Assembly (NCBI GenBank): GCA_964449135.1
Contig: CAYUXZ010000001.1
Location: 1-64,000, forward strand
DNA: 64,000 nt
Origin: SZAS-103 sp964449135
GTDB lineage: Bacteria; Pseudomonadota; Gammaproteobacteria; Xanthomonadales; Xanthomonadaceae
Direction: 5' to 3'
In this document: piece after piece, positions 8,332 through 16,856 of the stretch
Numbering within the stretch: the stretch's first letter is position 1
Layout of the letters: each line of letters opens with the position of its first letter
Translations under genes and position numbers: made by a program
Notes under the pieces: generated by a model
The model's database searches: none
What the model was told of the DNA's origin: nothing
What the model saw: the letters and a program-made list of their open reading frames with translations, nothing else

Positions 8332-9414
8332 ATGAAGAAGAAGATTCTCTGCCTCGCAGTGTTCGGAGCGATCGCCGCGGCGCACACCGCGATGGCGACC
8401 GATTTCGACGACCGCTGGTACCTCGACGCCGGAGTCGGCGTGAATTTCCAGGACAATGACCGCGGCACCCACAATGGCATGTCCGGCATCCTCGGCATCG
8501 GCAAGCCGCTGAGCCCGGAGTGGTCGCTGGAGTTGAACTTCAATTACCAGAACCCTTACAAGATCCGCGACTCGCGCCTGCACTGGAGCCAGTGGGGCGG
8601 TTCGCTCGACGCGCTCTACCACTTCCGCAAGGAAGGCCGTAACTGGGGGCCGTACCTGCGCGGCGGCATCGGTTATCAGCGTGCGGACGAGGAGATCAAC
8701 AACTTCCCGAATCCGGTCTCCCCGATCCATCGCAAGGACGGGCACTTCGCGGCCAATGTGGGCGCGGGCCTGGAAGCGCAGTATGGCCGCTGGGGCATCC
8801 GCGGCGAACTCGGCGCGCGTTGGGACAACGACAGCAACCATGGTTCGAGCAGCTACTACACCGATCTGCTCGCTTCGGTCGGCGTGACCGTGGCGCTGGG
8901 CCCGGAACCGATGAAGCCGGTCGAGCCCGCCCCGCCGCCGCCGGCGCCGGTTGTGACCTGCGCCGACAAGGATTCCGACGGCGACGGCGTCAACGACTGC
9001 AACGACAAGTGCCCGAACACCCCGGCCGGCACCACGGTCGGTCCGGACGGTTGCCCGGTTCCGGTCACGATCGACCTGCGTGGCGTGAACTTCGATTTCG
9101 ACAAGGCCAAGCTGCGTCCTGACGCGATCGCGATCCTGAACGAGGCGATCGAAGTGCTGAAGCGTCATCCGGAGCTGCGCGTCGAAGTCGCCGGTCACAC
9201 CGACCTGTGTGGCACCGATGCCTACAACCAGAAGCTTTCGGACAAGCGTGCCAAGGCGGTGTTCGAGTATCTGACCAGCAACGGCGTGGACGCCGGTCGC
9301 CTGGTCGGCCCGCACGGCTACGGCGAGACGCATCCGCTGGAGCAGACTCCGCAGACCTACCCGGCCTGCAAGTCCGAGAAGAACCGCCGCACCGAGCTGA
9401 ACGTCCAGAACTGA
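8332..9414 (+). CDS. OmpA-family outer membrane protein
   Basis: A 360-residue outer membrane protein. Residues 1-22 are a signal peptide ending in AHTAMA. An N-terminal beta-barrel follows, with many aromatic/Gly strands (GMSGILGIGKPLSPEWSLEL and similar). A Pro-rich hinge (PAPPPPAPV) leads to a calcium-binding thrombospondin type 3-like segment (DKDSDGDGVNDCNDKCPNTP). The C-terminal OmpA peptidoglycan-binding domain has NFDFDKAKLRPDA and VAGHTDLCGTDAYNQKLSDK, and the diaminopimelate-binding Asp and Arg positions (ENRRTEL-type end) appear conserved. An AGGAG ribosome site lies 7 bases before the ATG. A strong intrinsic terminator follows the gene. It probably anchors the outer membrane to the wall and may act as a porin. 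Confidence 0.9.
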   Translation: MKKKILCLAVFGAIAAAHTAMATDFDDRWYLDAGVGVNFQDNDRGTHNGMSGILGIGKPLSPEWSLELNFNYQNPYKIRDSRLHWSQWGGSLDALYHFRKEGRNWGPYLRGGIGYQRADEEINNFPNPVSPIHRKDGHFAANVGAGLEAQYGRWGIRGELGARWDNDSNHGSSSYYTDLLASVGVTVALGPEPMKPVEPAPPPPAPVVTCADKDSDGDGVNDCNDKCPNTPAGTTVGPDGCPVPVTIDLRGVNFDFDKAKLRPDAIAILNEAIEVLKRHPELRVEVAGHTDLCGTDAYNQKLSDKRAKAVFEYLTSNGVDAGRLVGPHGYGETHPLEQTPQTYPACKSEKNRRTELNVQN

Positions 9415-9438
9415 ACGACGAAGGCTACATGATGTGAT

Positions 9439-9470
9439 CGAAGCCCGGCCCAGTGCCGGGCTTCGTTTTT
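9439..9470 (+). terminator. Rho-independent terminator of the OmpA-family gene
   Basis: A perfect 11-bp stem (CGAAGCCCGGC paired with GCCGGGCTTCG) with a 5-nt loop is followed at once by five T residues. It lies 24 bases after the stop codon of the OmpA-family gene. Confidence 0.9.
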
Positions 9471-9547
9471 CCGGCGATCGGTTCGCGCTTGTCGCGCGCG
9501 GTCGCACTGCCTACACTTCGTGGATACATGCCGAGCGGAGAGCTTCG

Positions 9548-10009
9548 ATGCGCCTGTTCGCGATTGCCACCGTTTCGCTCTTCGCCGCTTTCGCTGTGGC
9601 GTCCGCGCTTGCCGCGCCGGATTGTTCGTCGAAGACCATCCTGCAACCGCTGCCCCTGCGCGCGACCATGCTTCCGCCGTTGAGCGTGGAACTGCAGGGC
9701 AATCCGCACGCGCTGGGCACTCCCGACGGCGTGCTCGCCTATGCGGGCGGCGAAGCGCAATCGGTGGATCGTGTGCTGGCGCGACTGCATACGGAGGCCT
9801 GCCGGCCGACGGCGACGACCGCGGCGTACGTGCCGAAGACGAAATGGGACAACACGCCGTACCGCTACAACGCCGGCGGCAACGGCAAGAAATTCACCGC
9901 GGACGATTTCGATGCCTGGATGAAAGCCAACGGCATCCATGTCTCGAAAGGCGCGCCGCAACCGGCACCGTCTGCCGATCCCGGCCTGTCGGCGCAACCG
10001 GTGAAATAA
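9548..10009 (+). CDS. Hypothetical secreted protein
   Basis: A 153-residue protein of unknown function. The ATG at 9548 is preferred because it opens a typical Sec signal peptide (MRLFAIATVSLF, cleavage after about ASALA); an earlier in-frame reading would run through the preceding terminator. The mature part has two Cys, a Pro-rich start, and the segment KTKWDNTPYRYNAGGNGKKF, with a DDFDAWMKANGI helix near the end and a Pro/Ala-rich tail. It is convergent with the lipid cluster, with 31 bp between the stops. No family is recognised. Confidence 0.65.
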   Translation: MRLFAIATVSLFAAFAVASALAAPDCSSKTILQPLPLRATMLPPLSVELQGNPHALGTPDGVLAYAGGEAQSVDRVLARLHTEACRPTATTAAYVPKTKWDNTPYRYNAGGNGKKFTADDFDAWMKANGIHVSKGAPQPAPSADPGLSAQPVK

Positions 10010-10040
10010 GCGCCGATCGTTCCGGAGTCGACGCGGGAAT

Positions 10041-11069
10041 TCAGCGCCGATCGAAGCGGTAGTGCGCGACCAGCCATTCGGTGCCATCGCGATAACCGAA
10101 CAGTTCCGCGCAGGCCATCCAGAACATCCGCCAGCGCTGGCCCCAGATTCGCGCGTCCTTTTTTCCGTACACGCCTTCCAATACGCGCAACACCTCGTCG
10201 CCGTGCGCATCTTGGTTCGCGAGCCAGTGGTCTGCCGTGCGCTGGTAGTGCGTGCCCGGCAGCAGCCAGCGCTCGCGCAGCACGAGGTTGTCCTGGAAAT
10301 GCAGGAAGGTGTCCGCCGACGGCATCAGGCCGCCGGTGAAGAAATGCCGCGCCATCCAGTCGTCGCGCCCCTCGTCCTCGAAGGGATACATCAGGTAGCG
10401 GTGGCAGAATATGTGCGCGAACAGGCTGCCGTCGCCCTCCAGCCAGCCGGCGATGCGTTCGAACAGCAGCCGGTAATTGCGGACGTGCTCGAACATCTCG
10501 ACCGACACCACGCGATCGAAGCGCGCATCGAGTTGCAGCGCATTGACGTCGCGCGTGAGGATCTCCACGTTGGAAAAACCGCGCTCGCGGCAGCGCGCGA
10601 GGATGTGCTCGCGCTGGCTTGCCGAATTCGACACGCCCGTGATGCGCGCGTTCGGATAGTTCTCGGCCATCCATAGCGTCAGCGAACCCCAGCCGCAGCC
10701 GAGCTCGAGGATGCTCTGGCCGTCGGCGAGTCCCGCGCGTTCGCCGTAGAGCGCGAGCATCGCTTCCTCGGCCTGGTCCAGCGATTCGCTGCCGGTCGGG
10801 TAGTAGCAGCTGCTGTACTTCAGGCGCTTGCCCAGGCATAGCCGGAAGAATGCGGTGGGGACTTCGTAGTGCTGGCGGTTCGCTGCCTCAGGTTGGATCG
10901 CGAGCGGACTGTTGCGCAGTTCGGACAGGCGGCGGCGAAAGATCGCATCTGCGACGTCGAGATTGTCGGCGTGCTCCTGTCGCAGCCGCACTTCGCACAA
11001 GTCGCGGATACCCCGGCGCACGAGCGCGTCGGGTACGAGTCTTTTTTCGCACAGGTCGATCAGCGACAT
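10041..11069 (-). CDS. CFA synthase-like SAM-dependent methyltransferase
   Basis: A 342-residue cytoplasmic methyltransferase of the cyclopropane-fatty-acid synthase superfamily, closer in look to the coclaurine N-methyltransferase-like branch. Seen in order: a helical N-terminus, RQHYEVPTAFF (counterpart of the AHYDLGNELF of true CFA synthases), LKYSSCYYP, the SAM-binding motif ILELGCGWGSLTLW, and VSVEMFEHVRNY. A HIFCHRYLMYPFEDEG segment follows. It lacks the YCEGGF motif of the upstream CFA synthase, so the substrate is probably different. It is the last gene of the leftward lipid cluster but is set apart from it by 164 bp holding three hairpins. The substrate cannot be told from sequence. 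Confidence 0.82.
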   Translation of the reverse strand: MSLIDLCEKRLVPDALVRRGIRDLCEVRLRQEHADNLDVADAIFRRRLSELRNSPLAIQPEAANRQHYEVPTAFFRLCLGKRLKYSSCYYPTGSESLDQAEEAMLALYGERAGLADGQSILELGCGWGSLTLWMAENYPNARITGVSNSASQREHILARCRERGFSNVEILTRDVNALQLDARFDRVVSVEMFEHVRNYRLLFERIAGWLEGDGSLFAHIFCHRYLMYPFEDEGRDDWMARHFFTGGLMPSADTFLHFQDNLVLRERWLLPGTHYQRTADHWLANQDAHGDEVLRVLEGVYGKKDARIWGQRWRMFWMACAELFGYRDGTEWLVAHYRFDRR

Positions 11070-11123
11070 GGGCTATCCCGATTGAAGCCGCGAATGATTG
11101 AACATCCTGTCCAACATTCGCTC

Positions 11124-11206
11124 GCCGAGTCCGGCACATGTCCGGACTCGGCTCCGTCGCGGCGGCGCTTCGGCCGCTGCGACGGGCAGCCCATCCATGG
11201 GCTGCC
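11124..11206. repeat. Array of three consecutive hairpins between two lipid-cluster genes
   Basis: Three inverted repeats stand almost end to end. The first, 11124-11134 with 11142-11152, has a perfect 11-bp stem (GCCGAGTCCGG) and a 7-nt loop. The second, 11156-11166 with 11173-11183, has an 11-bp stem with one mismatch and a 6-nt loop. The third, 11185-11194 with 11197-11206, is a perfect 10-bp stem (GGCAGCCCAT) with a 2-nt spacer. No T tract follows on the minus strand, so it is not a standard terminator for the cluster. It may be an RNA-stabilising or processing element, or a REP-like palindromic unit. Confidence 0.7.
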
Positions 11207-11233
11207 GTTTCTCCGTTCCGGAATTCGTTTGCA

Positions 11234-12037
11234 TCAATTGTCTCGGTGCTCGTGCAGGCGCGGCGGCCAGGGAAAGAACGCGCTGACTTCGCGCTGGTAG
11301 GCGCGGTAGTCGTCGCCGCGCGACCGCAGCGACTGCGCCTCGGTGAACGGGATGCCGGTGAAGCGATACAGGAACGCGAACATCAGCAGCGGTCCCGCGA
11401 ACGCAAGCCATGCCAGCGGTGCGCACACCGCGAGCAGCACGTAGGCGAACCAGTGCAACCATTCGAAGAAATAATTCGGATGCCGCGACCAGGCCCATAA
11501 CCCGTTGCGGCAGGTCTTTCCGCGGTTCGCCGGGTTTCCGACCCAGGCGGCGAGCTGGCGATCGGCGATGCTTTCGCCAGCGACCGCGATCGCCCACACG
11601 AGGATCGCCGCGAGCGACCAGATCGTGAATGCGCCGATCGGATTGGAGGCTGCGACGAGAACGGGCAAGGCGAACAGCGTGACGACCAGAGCCTGCGCCT
11701 GGAAGAACACGAAGAACCGCGCCGGGCTGCCGTTCCAGTGCACGCGCAGATACGCGTAGCGACCGTCCTCGGGGCGGCCGTGCACGCGCTTGAAGAGGTG
11801 ATGTGCCAGGCGAAACGCCCACAGCACGAGCATGACGGCGATCAATCCTCGCACCAGCGTAGAACCGCTGCCGCCGAGCGCGATCACGACCGCCATCCCT
11901 CCCATCAGCGCCGCCCATGCAACATCCACGTAGCCGACATTGACGACGCGTTGCGAATACGCCCACGCCGCGGCCATCGCGACCGCGCTGCCAAGCCAGA
12001 CCCATTCCAGCAGGGGCCACGCGATAGCACCGCTCAC
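11234..12037 (-). CDS. DUF1295 membrane protein (steroid 5-alpha-reductase-like)
   Basis: A 267-residue polytopic membrane protein with about six to seven hydrophobic helices. The family signature is near the C-terminus: GLWAWSRHPNYFFEWLHW, then FTGIPFTEAQSLRSRGDDY, as in DUF1295 and the 3-oxo-5-alpha-steroid 4-dehydrogenase C-terminal domain. Members are thought to be NADPH-dependent reductases or isoprenyl/sterol-type methyltransferase relatives acting on lipids in the membrane; the exact reaction is unknown. The start is a GTG at 12037 that overlaps the TGA of the preceding gene by 4 bp (GTGA), indicating translational coupling. It is sixth in the cluster. Confidence 0.82.
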   Translation of the reverse strand: MSGAIAWPLLEWVWLGSAVAMAAAWAYSQRVVNVGYVDVAWAALMGGMAVVIALGGSGSTLVRGLIAVMLVLWAFRLAHHLFKRVHGRPEDGRYAYLRVHWNGSPARFFVFFQAQALVVTLFALPVLVAASNPIGAFTIWSLAAILVWAIAVAGESIADRQLAAWVGNPANRGKTCRNGLWAWSRHPNYFFEWLHWFAYVLLAVCAPLAWLAFAGPLLMFAFLYRFTGIPFTEAQSLRSRGDDYRAYQREVSAFFPWPPRLHEHRDN

Positions 12038-12567
12038 GGCGACACCGCGAGCAGCTTGCGTCCGCGCTCCGCGCAGAGCACAAGCAAGGGAAAAATGCAG
12101 GCCCAGCCGATGCCGATGCCGCTCAGCACGATGGCATTCGAGGCATCGAAGTGCACCGCGCCGAATCCGCGCGCCGCGCCCCAGTAGGCCAGCGGCCCGC
12201 ACGCGGCGCCCAGCGCCGCGGCGAGCGCAGGACGACCCTTGAGGAACGCCAGCGAATGGTTGAGCGTGAGCGCGAACGAAATCCAGATGCCAAGCATCCA
12301 CGCCGGCGTAAGCCAGGCCAGCGGCCACGGCGATTCGAAATGCAACCAGCCCATCGCGATCCACGCGCTTTCGACGAGCAGGCCGACGAGCAACGCGAGC
12401 GGGATCAAGCGCAGGTCGTCGTCGCGTTTGCCGCCGAACGCGAGCACGCAGGCGACGAATGCGGCCGCGACCAGCAATCCGTCCATCGAGGAACCACGCG
12501 CTGCGCCGAGGACGCTGACCAGCCAGACGGCCTGATAGCCGGCCGCGTTGAGGACCTTCCAGGTCAT
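12034..12567 (-). CDS. DUF2878 family membrane protein
   Basis: A 177-residue integral membrane protein with about five hydrophobic segments and the short conserved patches WVLNAAGYQ-like (here TWKVLNAAGYQAVW), LVESAWIAMGWLHF and NHSLAFL. Proteins of this kind are usually found next to CFA synthase, DUF1295 and DUF1365 genes, and no biochemical role is established to my knowledge. The ATG at 12567 overlaps the stop of the CFA synthase gene by 4 bp (ATGA), and its own stop overlaps the next start (GTGA). Both couplings argue that it works in the same pathway, perhaps as a membrane scaffold or chaperone for the lipid enzymes (inference). Confidence 0.72.
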   Translation of the reverse strand: MTWKVLNAAGYQAVWLVSVLGAARGSSMDGLLVAAAFVACVLAFGGKRDDDLRLIPLALLVGLLVESAWIAMGWLHFESPWPLAWLTPAWMLGIWISFALTLNHSLAFLKGRPALAAALGAACGPLAYWGAARGFGAVHFDASNAIVLSGIGIGWACIFPLLVLCAERGRKLLAVSP

Positions 12568-13856
12568 GCGGCCGCGCCGATCGCGGGCGTGAACTGCGCG
12601 CGACGGTTCTGGGGGCGTGCGAGCAGCATCTGCACGGTGCCGATCGAGCGTTCGATGAATCCCCCCTCGCAGTAGCACAGGTAGAACTCCCACATCCGCG
12701 CGAAGCGCTCGTCGTAGCCGAGCCTGCGCAGGTCGTCGCGGCGAGCGAGGAAACGCTGCCGCCAGTGATTCAGCGTGAGCGCGTAGCTGGCTCCGATGTC
12801 CTCGAGGTTAACCATGCGCAGATCGCTGGCTCGCGAACTCGAAGCCAGCATCGCGCTCACGCACGGTATGAAGCTGCCCGGGAAGATGTGGCGCTTGATG
12901 AAATCCACCGAGCGCAGCGCCTGCTCGTAGCGAGAGTCTTCGATCGTGATCGCCTGGATCAGTGCGAGGCCGTCGGGCTTGAGCAGCGACGCGCATTTCC
13001 GGAAATACGCGTCCATGTATTGATGCCCGATCGCCTCGATCATCTCGATCGACACCAGCTTGTCGTAGTTTCCGTCGAGGTCGCGGTAATCCTGGAGCAG
13101 CACGGTCACGCGATCGGCGAGACCCGCGGCAGCGACGCGCTGGGTCGCAAGGGCGTGCTGCTCGGCGGAAATCGTCGTCGTGGTCACGCGGCAGCCGTGG
13201 TTCGCGGCGGCGTAAAGCGAGAACCCGCCCCAGCCGCTGCCGATCTCGACGACATGGTCGGAAGGTTTCAGGTCGAGCTTGCGGCAGATCCGCTCGAGCT
13301 TGCGCAGTGACGCGGTCTCCAGCGATTCGTCCGCGTCCGCGAAGATCGCCGAGGAGTACATCAGGTTCTCGTCGAGGAAGAGCTCGAACAGTTCGTTGCC
13401 GAGGTCGTAGTGCGCGGCGATGTTGCGCCGGCTGCCGTCGCGGGTGTTGCGGCGGAACGCGTGCAGCGCGCGCATCGCGACGCCTCCCAGCCGCGCGAGC
13501 CCGGTTTCCATCCCGTCGAGCAGTTCGCGGTTGCGCACCAGCAGGCGCACCAGCGCGACCAGGTCGCTGCACGTCCAGTGCCCGTCCATGTACGCCTCGC
13601 CGGCGCCGACGCTGCCGTTCATCGCGACCTGCCGGTAGAACTCCGGCGACCGCACATGGACGTGCGCGAGCAGGTCATTTTCGCCGCCCGACTGTCCCAG
13701 CGTTACCGAGCCAATGCCGTCGTGCAGCACCAGCGAGCCGCCGCGCAGATCGCGCAACGCCGTGATCAGCCGTGCGCGCAGGCTGCGCTCGAAGCCGGTG
13801 AATGCGGCCTGCGCGGGGAGGGTGGGGTGGCCCAGGTCTTCTGCGGATGTGCTCAT
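12564..13856 (-). CDS. cfa: Cyclopropane-fatty-acyl-phospholipid synthase
   Basis: A 430-residue SAM-dependent enzyme that methylenates or methylates double bonds of acyl chains in membrane phospholipids. Landmarks: an N-terminal lipid-binding region, AAHYDLGNELFELFLD, NLMYSSAIF, the SAM motif VVEIGSGWGGFSLYA, VSIEMIEAIGHQYM, and KRHIFPGSFIPC. The C-terminal WEFYLCYCEGGF contains the conserved Cys of CFA synthases. The ATG at 13856 gives the family's usual N-terminus; longer upstream readings are antisense-like. It lies between DUF1365 (32-bp gap) and DUF2878 (4-bp overlap). In clusters of this type the product may be a branched, cyclopropane or furan fatty acid and not the ordinary cyclopropane chain. 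Confidence 0.9.
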   Translation of the reverse strand: MSTSAEDLGHPTLPAQAAFTGFERSLRARLITALRDLRGGSLVLHDGIGSVTLGQSGGENDLLAHVHVRSPEFYRQVAMNGSVGAGEAYMDGHWTCSDLVALVRLLVRNRELLDGMETGLARLGGVAMRALHAFRRNTRDGSRRNIAAHYDLGNELFELFLDENLMYSSAIFADADESLETASLRKLERICRKLDLKPSDHVVEIGSGWGGFSLYAAANHGCRVTTTTISAEQHALATQRVAAAGLADRVTVLLQDYRDLDGNYDKLVSIEMIEAIGHQYMDAYFRKCASLLKPDGLALIQAITIEDSRYEQALRSVDFIKRHIFPGSFIPCVSAMLASSSRASDLRMVNLEDIGASYALTLNHWRQRFLARRDDLRRLGYDERFARMWEFYLCYCEGGFIERSIGTVQMLLARPQNRRAQFTPAIGAAA

Positions 13857-13888
13857 GCCTTCTCCATCGAATGCCCACGACCCGGGCA

Positions 13889-14653
13889 TCAGTGCATCGT
13901 CGGTATGCGCCCGCCGTGGCCGTGGAACGGAATGCGCTTCAGCCAGAGCCTCAACGCCTGCCAGTAGATCGCCATTACTACGCGAGCGCTCATCACGGGA
14001 TGGTGAAGAAGCGCACGCGCGAGCTGCCGGCCGTTCAGCGGCCGGCGCTCCAGCACCAGGGTCGCGTCCATTTCGGTGTGTGTGCCGGCCTGCACGTTCA
14101 TGTGCACGCGCAGGTCCGCGCCCGGCGGGGTGAAGCGCCAGTCGTAACCGCGCGCCAGCGGCATGAATGGCGAGACGGTAAATTCCTTGTGGAACTTCCA
14201 GGCGTGCGCATCCCCATGCCGCGCAGCTTCGGCGATCGGCAGGACGTAGGCGTGGCGCTCGTTCCAGGGGATGTTGCTGATCTCGGCCATGATCCATTCC
14301 AGCGTCGCGCCGTCGGCGGCAAAGCCGTAATAGAAAACCACCGGATTGAAGCAGTGCCCGAAATGACGCAGGTGCGCGAGCATCCGGATCGGTCCGCGCG
14401 GGCGCACGCCGAGCCGTTGCTCGACGGTGTCGCGCACCGCGATGTCCAGCGGCACCGCGGGATCGCCGTGGTAGTCGCTGCGCCGGAACTGCGCGAGATT
14501 GCGGCGTTCCACCGACCAGAACCAGCGCCCGTCGAAAACGTGTTCGATCTCCGCAAGGTCCAGGTACATCATGAACACGCGATAGCGGAAGGCGTGCTCG
14601 CGCGGCAGCTTGCGCCGATGTCGTATCCAGCCTTCGTAGATCGCGCTGTTCAC
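13889..14653 (-). CDS. DUF1365 family protein
   Basis: A 254-residue cytoplasmic protein. DUF1365 signatures are seen: AIYEGWIRHRRKLPREHAF, MYLDLAEIE, IRMLAHLRHFGHCFNPVVFY, and IMAEISNIPWNERHAY. Members are nearly always next to a flavoprotein and a CFA-type methyltransferase. In Rhodobacter a related set (Ufa genes) makes furan-containing fatty acids; this is recalled, not checked, and applies by gene context. The start is a GTG at 14653 overlapping the TGA of the flavoprotein gene by 4 bp. The many conserved His and Asn residues would fit a metal or substrate site, which is inference. Confidence 0.83.
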   Translation of the reverse strand: MNSAIYEGWIRHRRKLPREHAFRYRVFMMYLDLAEIEHVFDGRWFWSVERRNLAQFRRSDYHGDPAVPLDIAVRDTVEQRLGVRPRGPIRMLAHLRHFGHCFNPVVFYYGFAADGATLEWIMAEISNIPWNERHAYVLPIAEAARHGDAHAWKFHKEFTVSPFMPLARGYDWRFTPPGADLRVHMNVQAGTHTEMDATLVLERRPLNGRQLARALLHHPVMSARVVMAIYWQALRLWLKRIPFHGHGGRIPTMH

Positions 14654-15894
14654 CACGCCACGCCCAGCGCGTGCGCGACGCTGACCGCGCTGCGCAGCCC
14701 GTCCTCGTGGAAGCCGTAGCGCCAGTACGCGCCGGCGAACCAGGTGCGATGCAGGCCGTTGATCGCCGCACGGCGGTTCTGCGCCTTGACGCTCGCGTGC
14801 GTGTACACAGGATGCCGGTAGCGCATCTTCGCGAGGATCTTGTTCGGATCGATGTCGGCCGTGCGGTTGAGCGTCACCACGAACGGCACCGGCGACTCCA
14901 GCGACTGCAGGATGTTCATGCAGTAGCTGACCGTACACGGCGCGGTGACTTCCTTGTCCGACACGTGCGCGTTCCACGCCGCCCAGGCCTTGCGATTCGC
15001 GGGCAGCATGCGCTTGTCGGTGTGCAGCACGACCTCGTTGGTCTGGTAGGGCATCGCGCCAAGGACCTCGCGCTCGAGCTCGGTCGCGTCGCCCAGCAGC
15101 ACCAGCGCGTGGTCGCTGTGGCAGGCCATGACGACGTGGTCGAAGTAGTCGTCGCCGACGCTGGTCACGACGCGCACGCGGTTCGGTTCGCGCGTCACCC
15201 GCAGCACCTTGCTGCTGGTGCGCACGATCGCCTTCCATGTGCTGCGCATCGCGTCGATGTAGGACGCCGATCCGCCGCTCACTACGCGCCATTCCGGGCG
15301 GCCCTTGATCTTCAGCATGTGGTGGTTGCGCATGAAGCGGATCAGGTATTTCGCCGGGAAGTCCATCACCTGCGACGAAGGCGAGGACCACAGCGCACTC
15401 GTCATCGGAACCAGATGGTCCTCGATGAACAATGGCGAGTAGCGATGCTGGCGCAGGTACTCGCCCAGCGTCGGTCCGGGCCCTTCGGTTTCGAGCAGGT
15501 GGTGCGCTTCGCGATAGAAGCGCCGGATGTCGCGCAACATGCGCAGGTACTTGGGTGCGACCAGGTTGCGCGGCTGGATGAACAGGCCGCCGAGGCTGCC
15601 CGCGTTGTATTCCAGGCCGTTGCGCGCGTCGTGCACGGCGAAGCTCATCTTCGTCGACTGGGTCGCGACGCCGAGTTCCGCGAACAGCCGCTTGAGCAGC
15701 GGATAGTTTTCGTTGTTATAGACGATGAACCCGGTGTCCACCGCGAACTCGCGTTCGCCGACCGACACGTGGTGCGTGTGCGTGTGCCCGCCCAGCCGCG
15801 ATTCCTTCTCGAACAGCACGACTTCGTGCTCGCGCGAGAGCAGCCACGCGGCGCCCAGGCCCGAGATGCCGCTGCCGACTACTGCGATCCTCAC
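14650..15894 (-). CDS. FAD-dependent amine oxidase-like flavoprotein
   Basis: A 414-residue flavoprotein of the NAD(P)/FAD-dependent amine-oxidase/phytoene-desaturase type. The Rossmann dinucleotide motif VVGSGISGLGAAWLL is at the very N-terminus, followed by FEKESRLGGHTHTH (the second FAD contact) and VDTGFIVYN. The C-terminal FAD signature is seen as WFAGAYWRYGFHEDGLRSA. It probably desaturates or oxidises an acyl chain on a phospholipid. The start is a GTG at 15894 overlapping the desaturase stop by 4 bp, and its own stop overlaps the DUF1365 start in the same way. Its position in the middle of a lipid operon supports a role in acyl-chain modification. Confidence 0.86.
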   Translation of the reverse strand: MRIAVVGSGISGLGAAWLLSREHEVVLFEKESRLGGHTHTHHVSVGEREFAVDTGFIVYNNENYPLLKRLFAELGVATQSTKMSFAVHDARNGLEYNAGSLGGLFIQPRNLVAPKYLRMLRDIRRFYREAHHLLETEGPGPTLGEYLRQHRYSPLFIEDHLVPMTSALWSSPSSQVMDFPAKYLIRFMRNHHMLKIKGRPEWRVVSGGSASYIDAMRSTWKAIVRTSSKVLRVTREPNRVRVVTSVGDDYFDHVVMACHSDHALVLLGDATELEREVLGAMPYQTNEVVLHTDKRMLPANRKAWAAWNAHVSDKEVTAPCTVSYCMNILQSLESPVPFVVTLNRTADIDPNKILAKMRYRHPVYTHASVKAQNRRAAINGLHRTWFAGAYWRYGFHEDGLRSAVSVAHALGVAW

Positions 15895-16856
15895 GCGGGA
15901 TCCTGCGCCTGCAGGCGTGCGCCGCGCAGCGCTGCGGGCAGCGGTTTGAGGTCCCAGACCAGGCCGAGCATCGCCATGATGCGTAGCGCGTAGTAGGTGA
16001 CGTCGTATTCCCACCAGCGGAATCCCTGCCGCGCCGAGCCGGGGAAATGGTGGTGGTTGTTGTGCCAGCCCTCGCCGAACGTGATGATCGCGAGCAGCCA
16101 GTTGTTGCGGCTGTTGTCGCGCGTCGCGAAACGCCGCGTGCCCCAGCGGTGCGCGAGCGAGTTGATCGTGACCGTGCAGTGGAACAGCACGACGGTGGAG
16201 ACGAAGAATCCCCAGACCAACAATTGCGCACCGCCGGTATGCAGCCCGGGCATGTACACCGCGAGGAGCTTGCCGAGCGCGAACAGAAATGCCGCAAGCG
16301 CGACCGGCACCACGAGGTCGTAGCGATCCAGCCAGCGCAGCTCCGGATATTTCATGAGGTCCGGGACCGCCGCGTGCTCGGTGACGAATCCGCGCGGCGA
16401 CAGGAACCAGCCCATATGGCTCCAGAACAGGCTGCGCGTCACCGGCGAATGCAGGTCGCGCTCGGTGTCGGAATGGCGGTGGTGGTTGCGGTGGTGCGCG
16501 GCCCACCACAGCGGCCCGCGCTGCACCGACGCGGCGCCGAGCAGCGCGAACGCGAACTGCAGCGCGCGCGAGGTACGGAAGGCCTTGTGCGAGAAATAGC
16601 GGTGATAGAACCCGGTGATCGCGAACATGCGTGCGCAGTACAGCGCGACCGCAGTCCACAAGGCGAACCACGAGAAACCGACCCAGATCACCGCGAAGCA
16701 GGCGAGGTGCAAGCCGATGAACGGAATCACCCGTACCCAATCGACGCGATCGCCGTCGCTTAGGTCGTTCGTGTCGAGCGCGGCGGTATCGAACCAGCGC
16801 AGCAGCCCGCGCAGCGCGCGCTGGACGAATCCGGGTTGTGCGGCGGCGATCTGCAT
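15891..16856 (-). CDS. Membrane fatty acid desaturase (acyl-CoA desaturase type)
   Basis: A 321-residue integral membrane di-iron desaturase, first gene of the leftward lipid cluster. The three histidine boxes are complete: HRYFSH, HRNHHRHSD (with the WWAAHH lead-in), and HNNHHHFP. Four hydrophobic helices fit the usual topology, with the boxes facing the cytoplasm. It would introduce a cis double bond, probably delta-9, giving the unsaturated chain that the downstream CFA-type methyltransferase and flavoprotein need. The ATG at 16856 starts the protein, and the region upstream is the divergent promoter space shared with the pseudouridine synthase gene. Confidence 0.9.
   Translation of the reverse strand: MQIAAAQPGFVQRALRGLLRWFDTAALDTNDLSDGDRVDWVRVIPFIGLHLACFAVIWVGFSWFALWTAVALYCARMFAITGFYHRYFSHKAFRTSRALQFAFALLGAASVQRGPLWWAAHHRNHHRHSDTERDLHSPVTRSLFWSHMGWFLSPRGFVTEHAAVPDLMKYPELRWLDRYDLVVPVALAAFLFALGKLLAVYMPGLHTGGAQLLVWGFFVSTVVLFHCTVTINSLAHRWGTRRFATRDNSRNNWLLAIITFGEGWHNNHHHFPGSARQGFRWWEYDVTYYALRIMAMLGLVWDLKPLPAALRGARLQAQDPA

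Noticed and set aside
11185..11206. A rho-independent terminator ending the lipid cluster before its last gene
   Set aside because: The stem is strong, but no T-run follows on the minus strand, and two similar hairpins lie next to it, so a repeat or RNA-stability element fits better.
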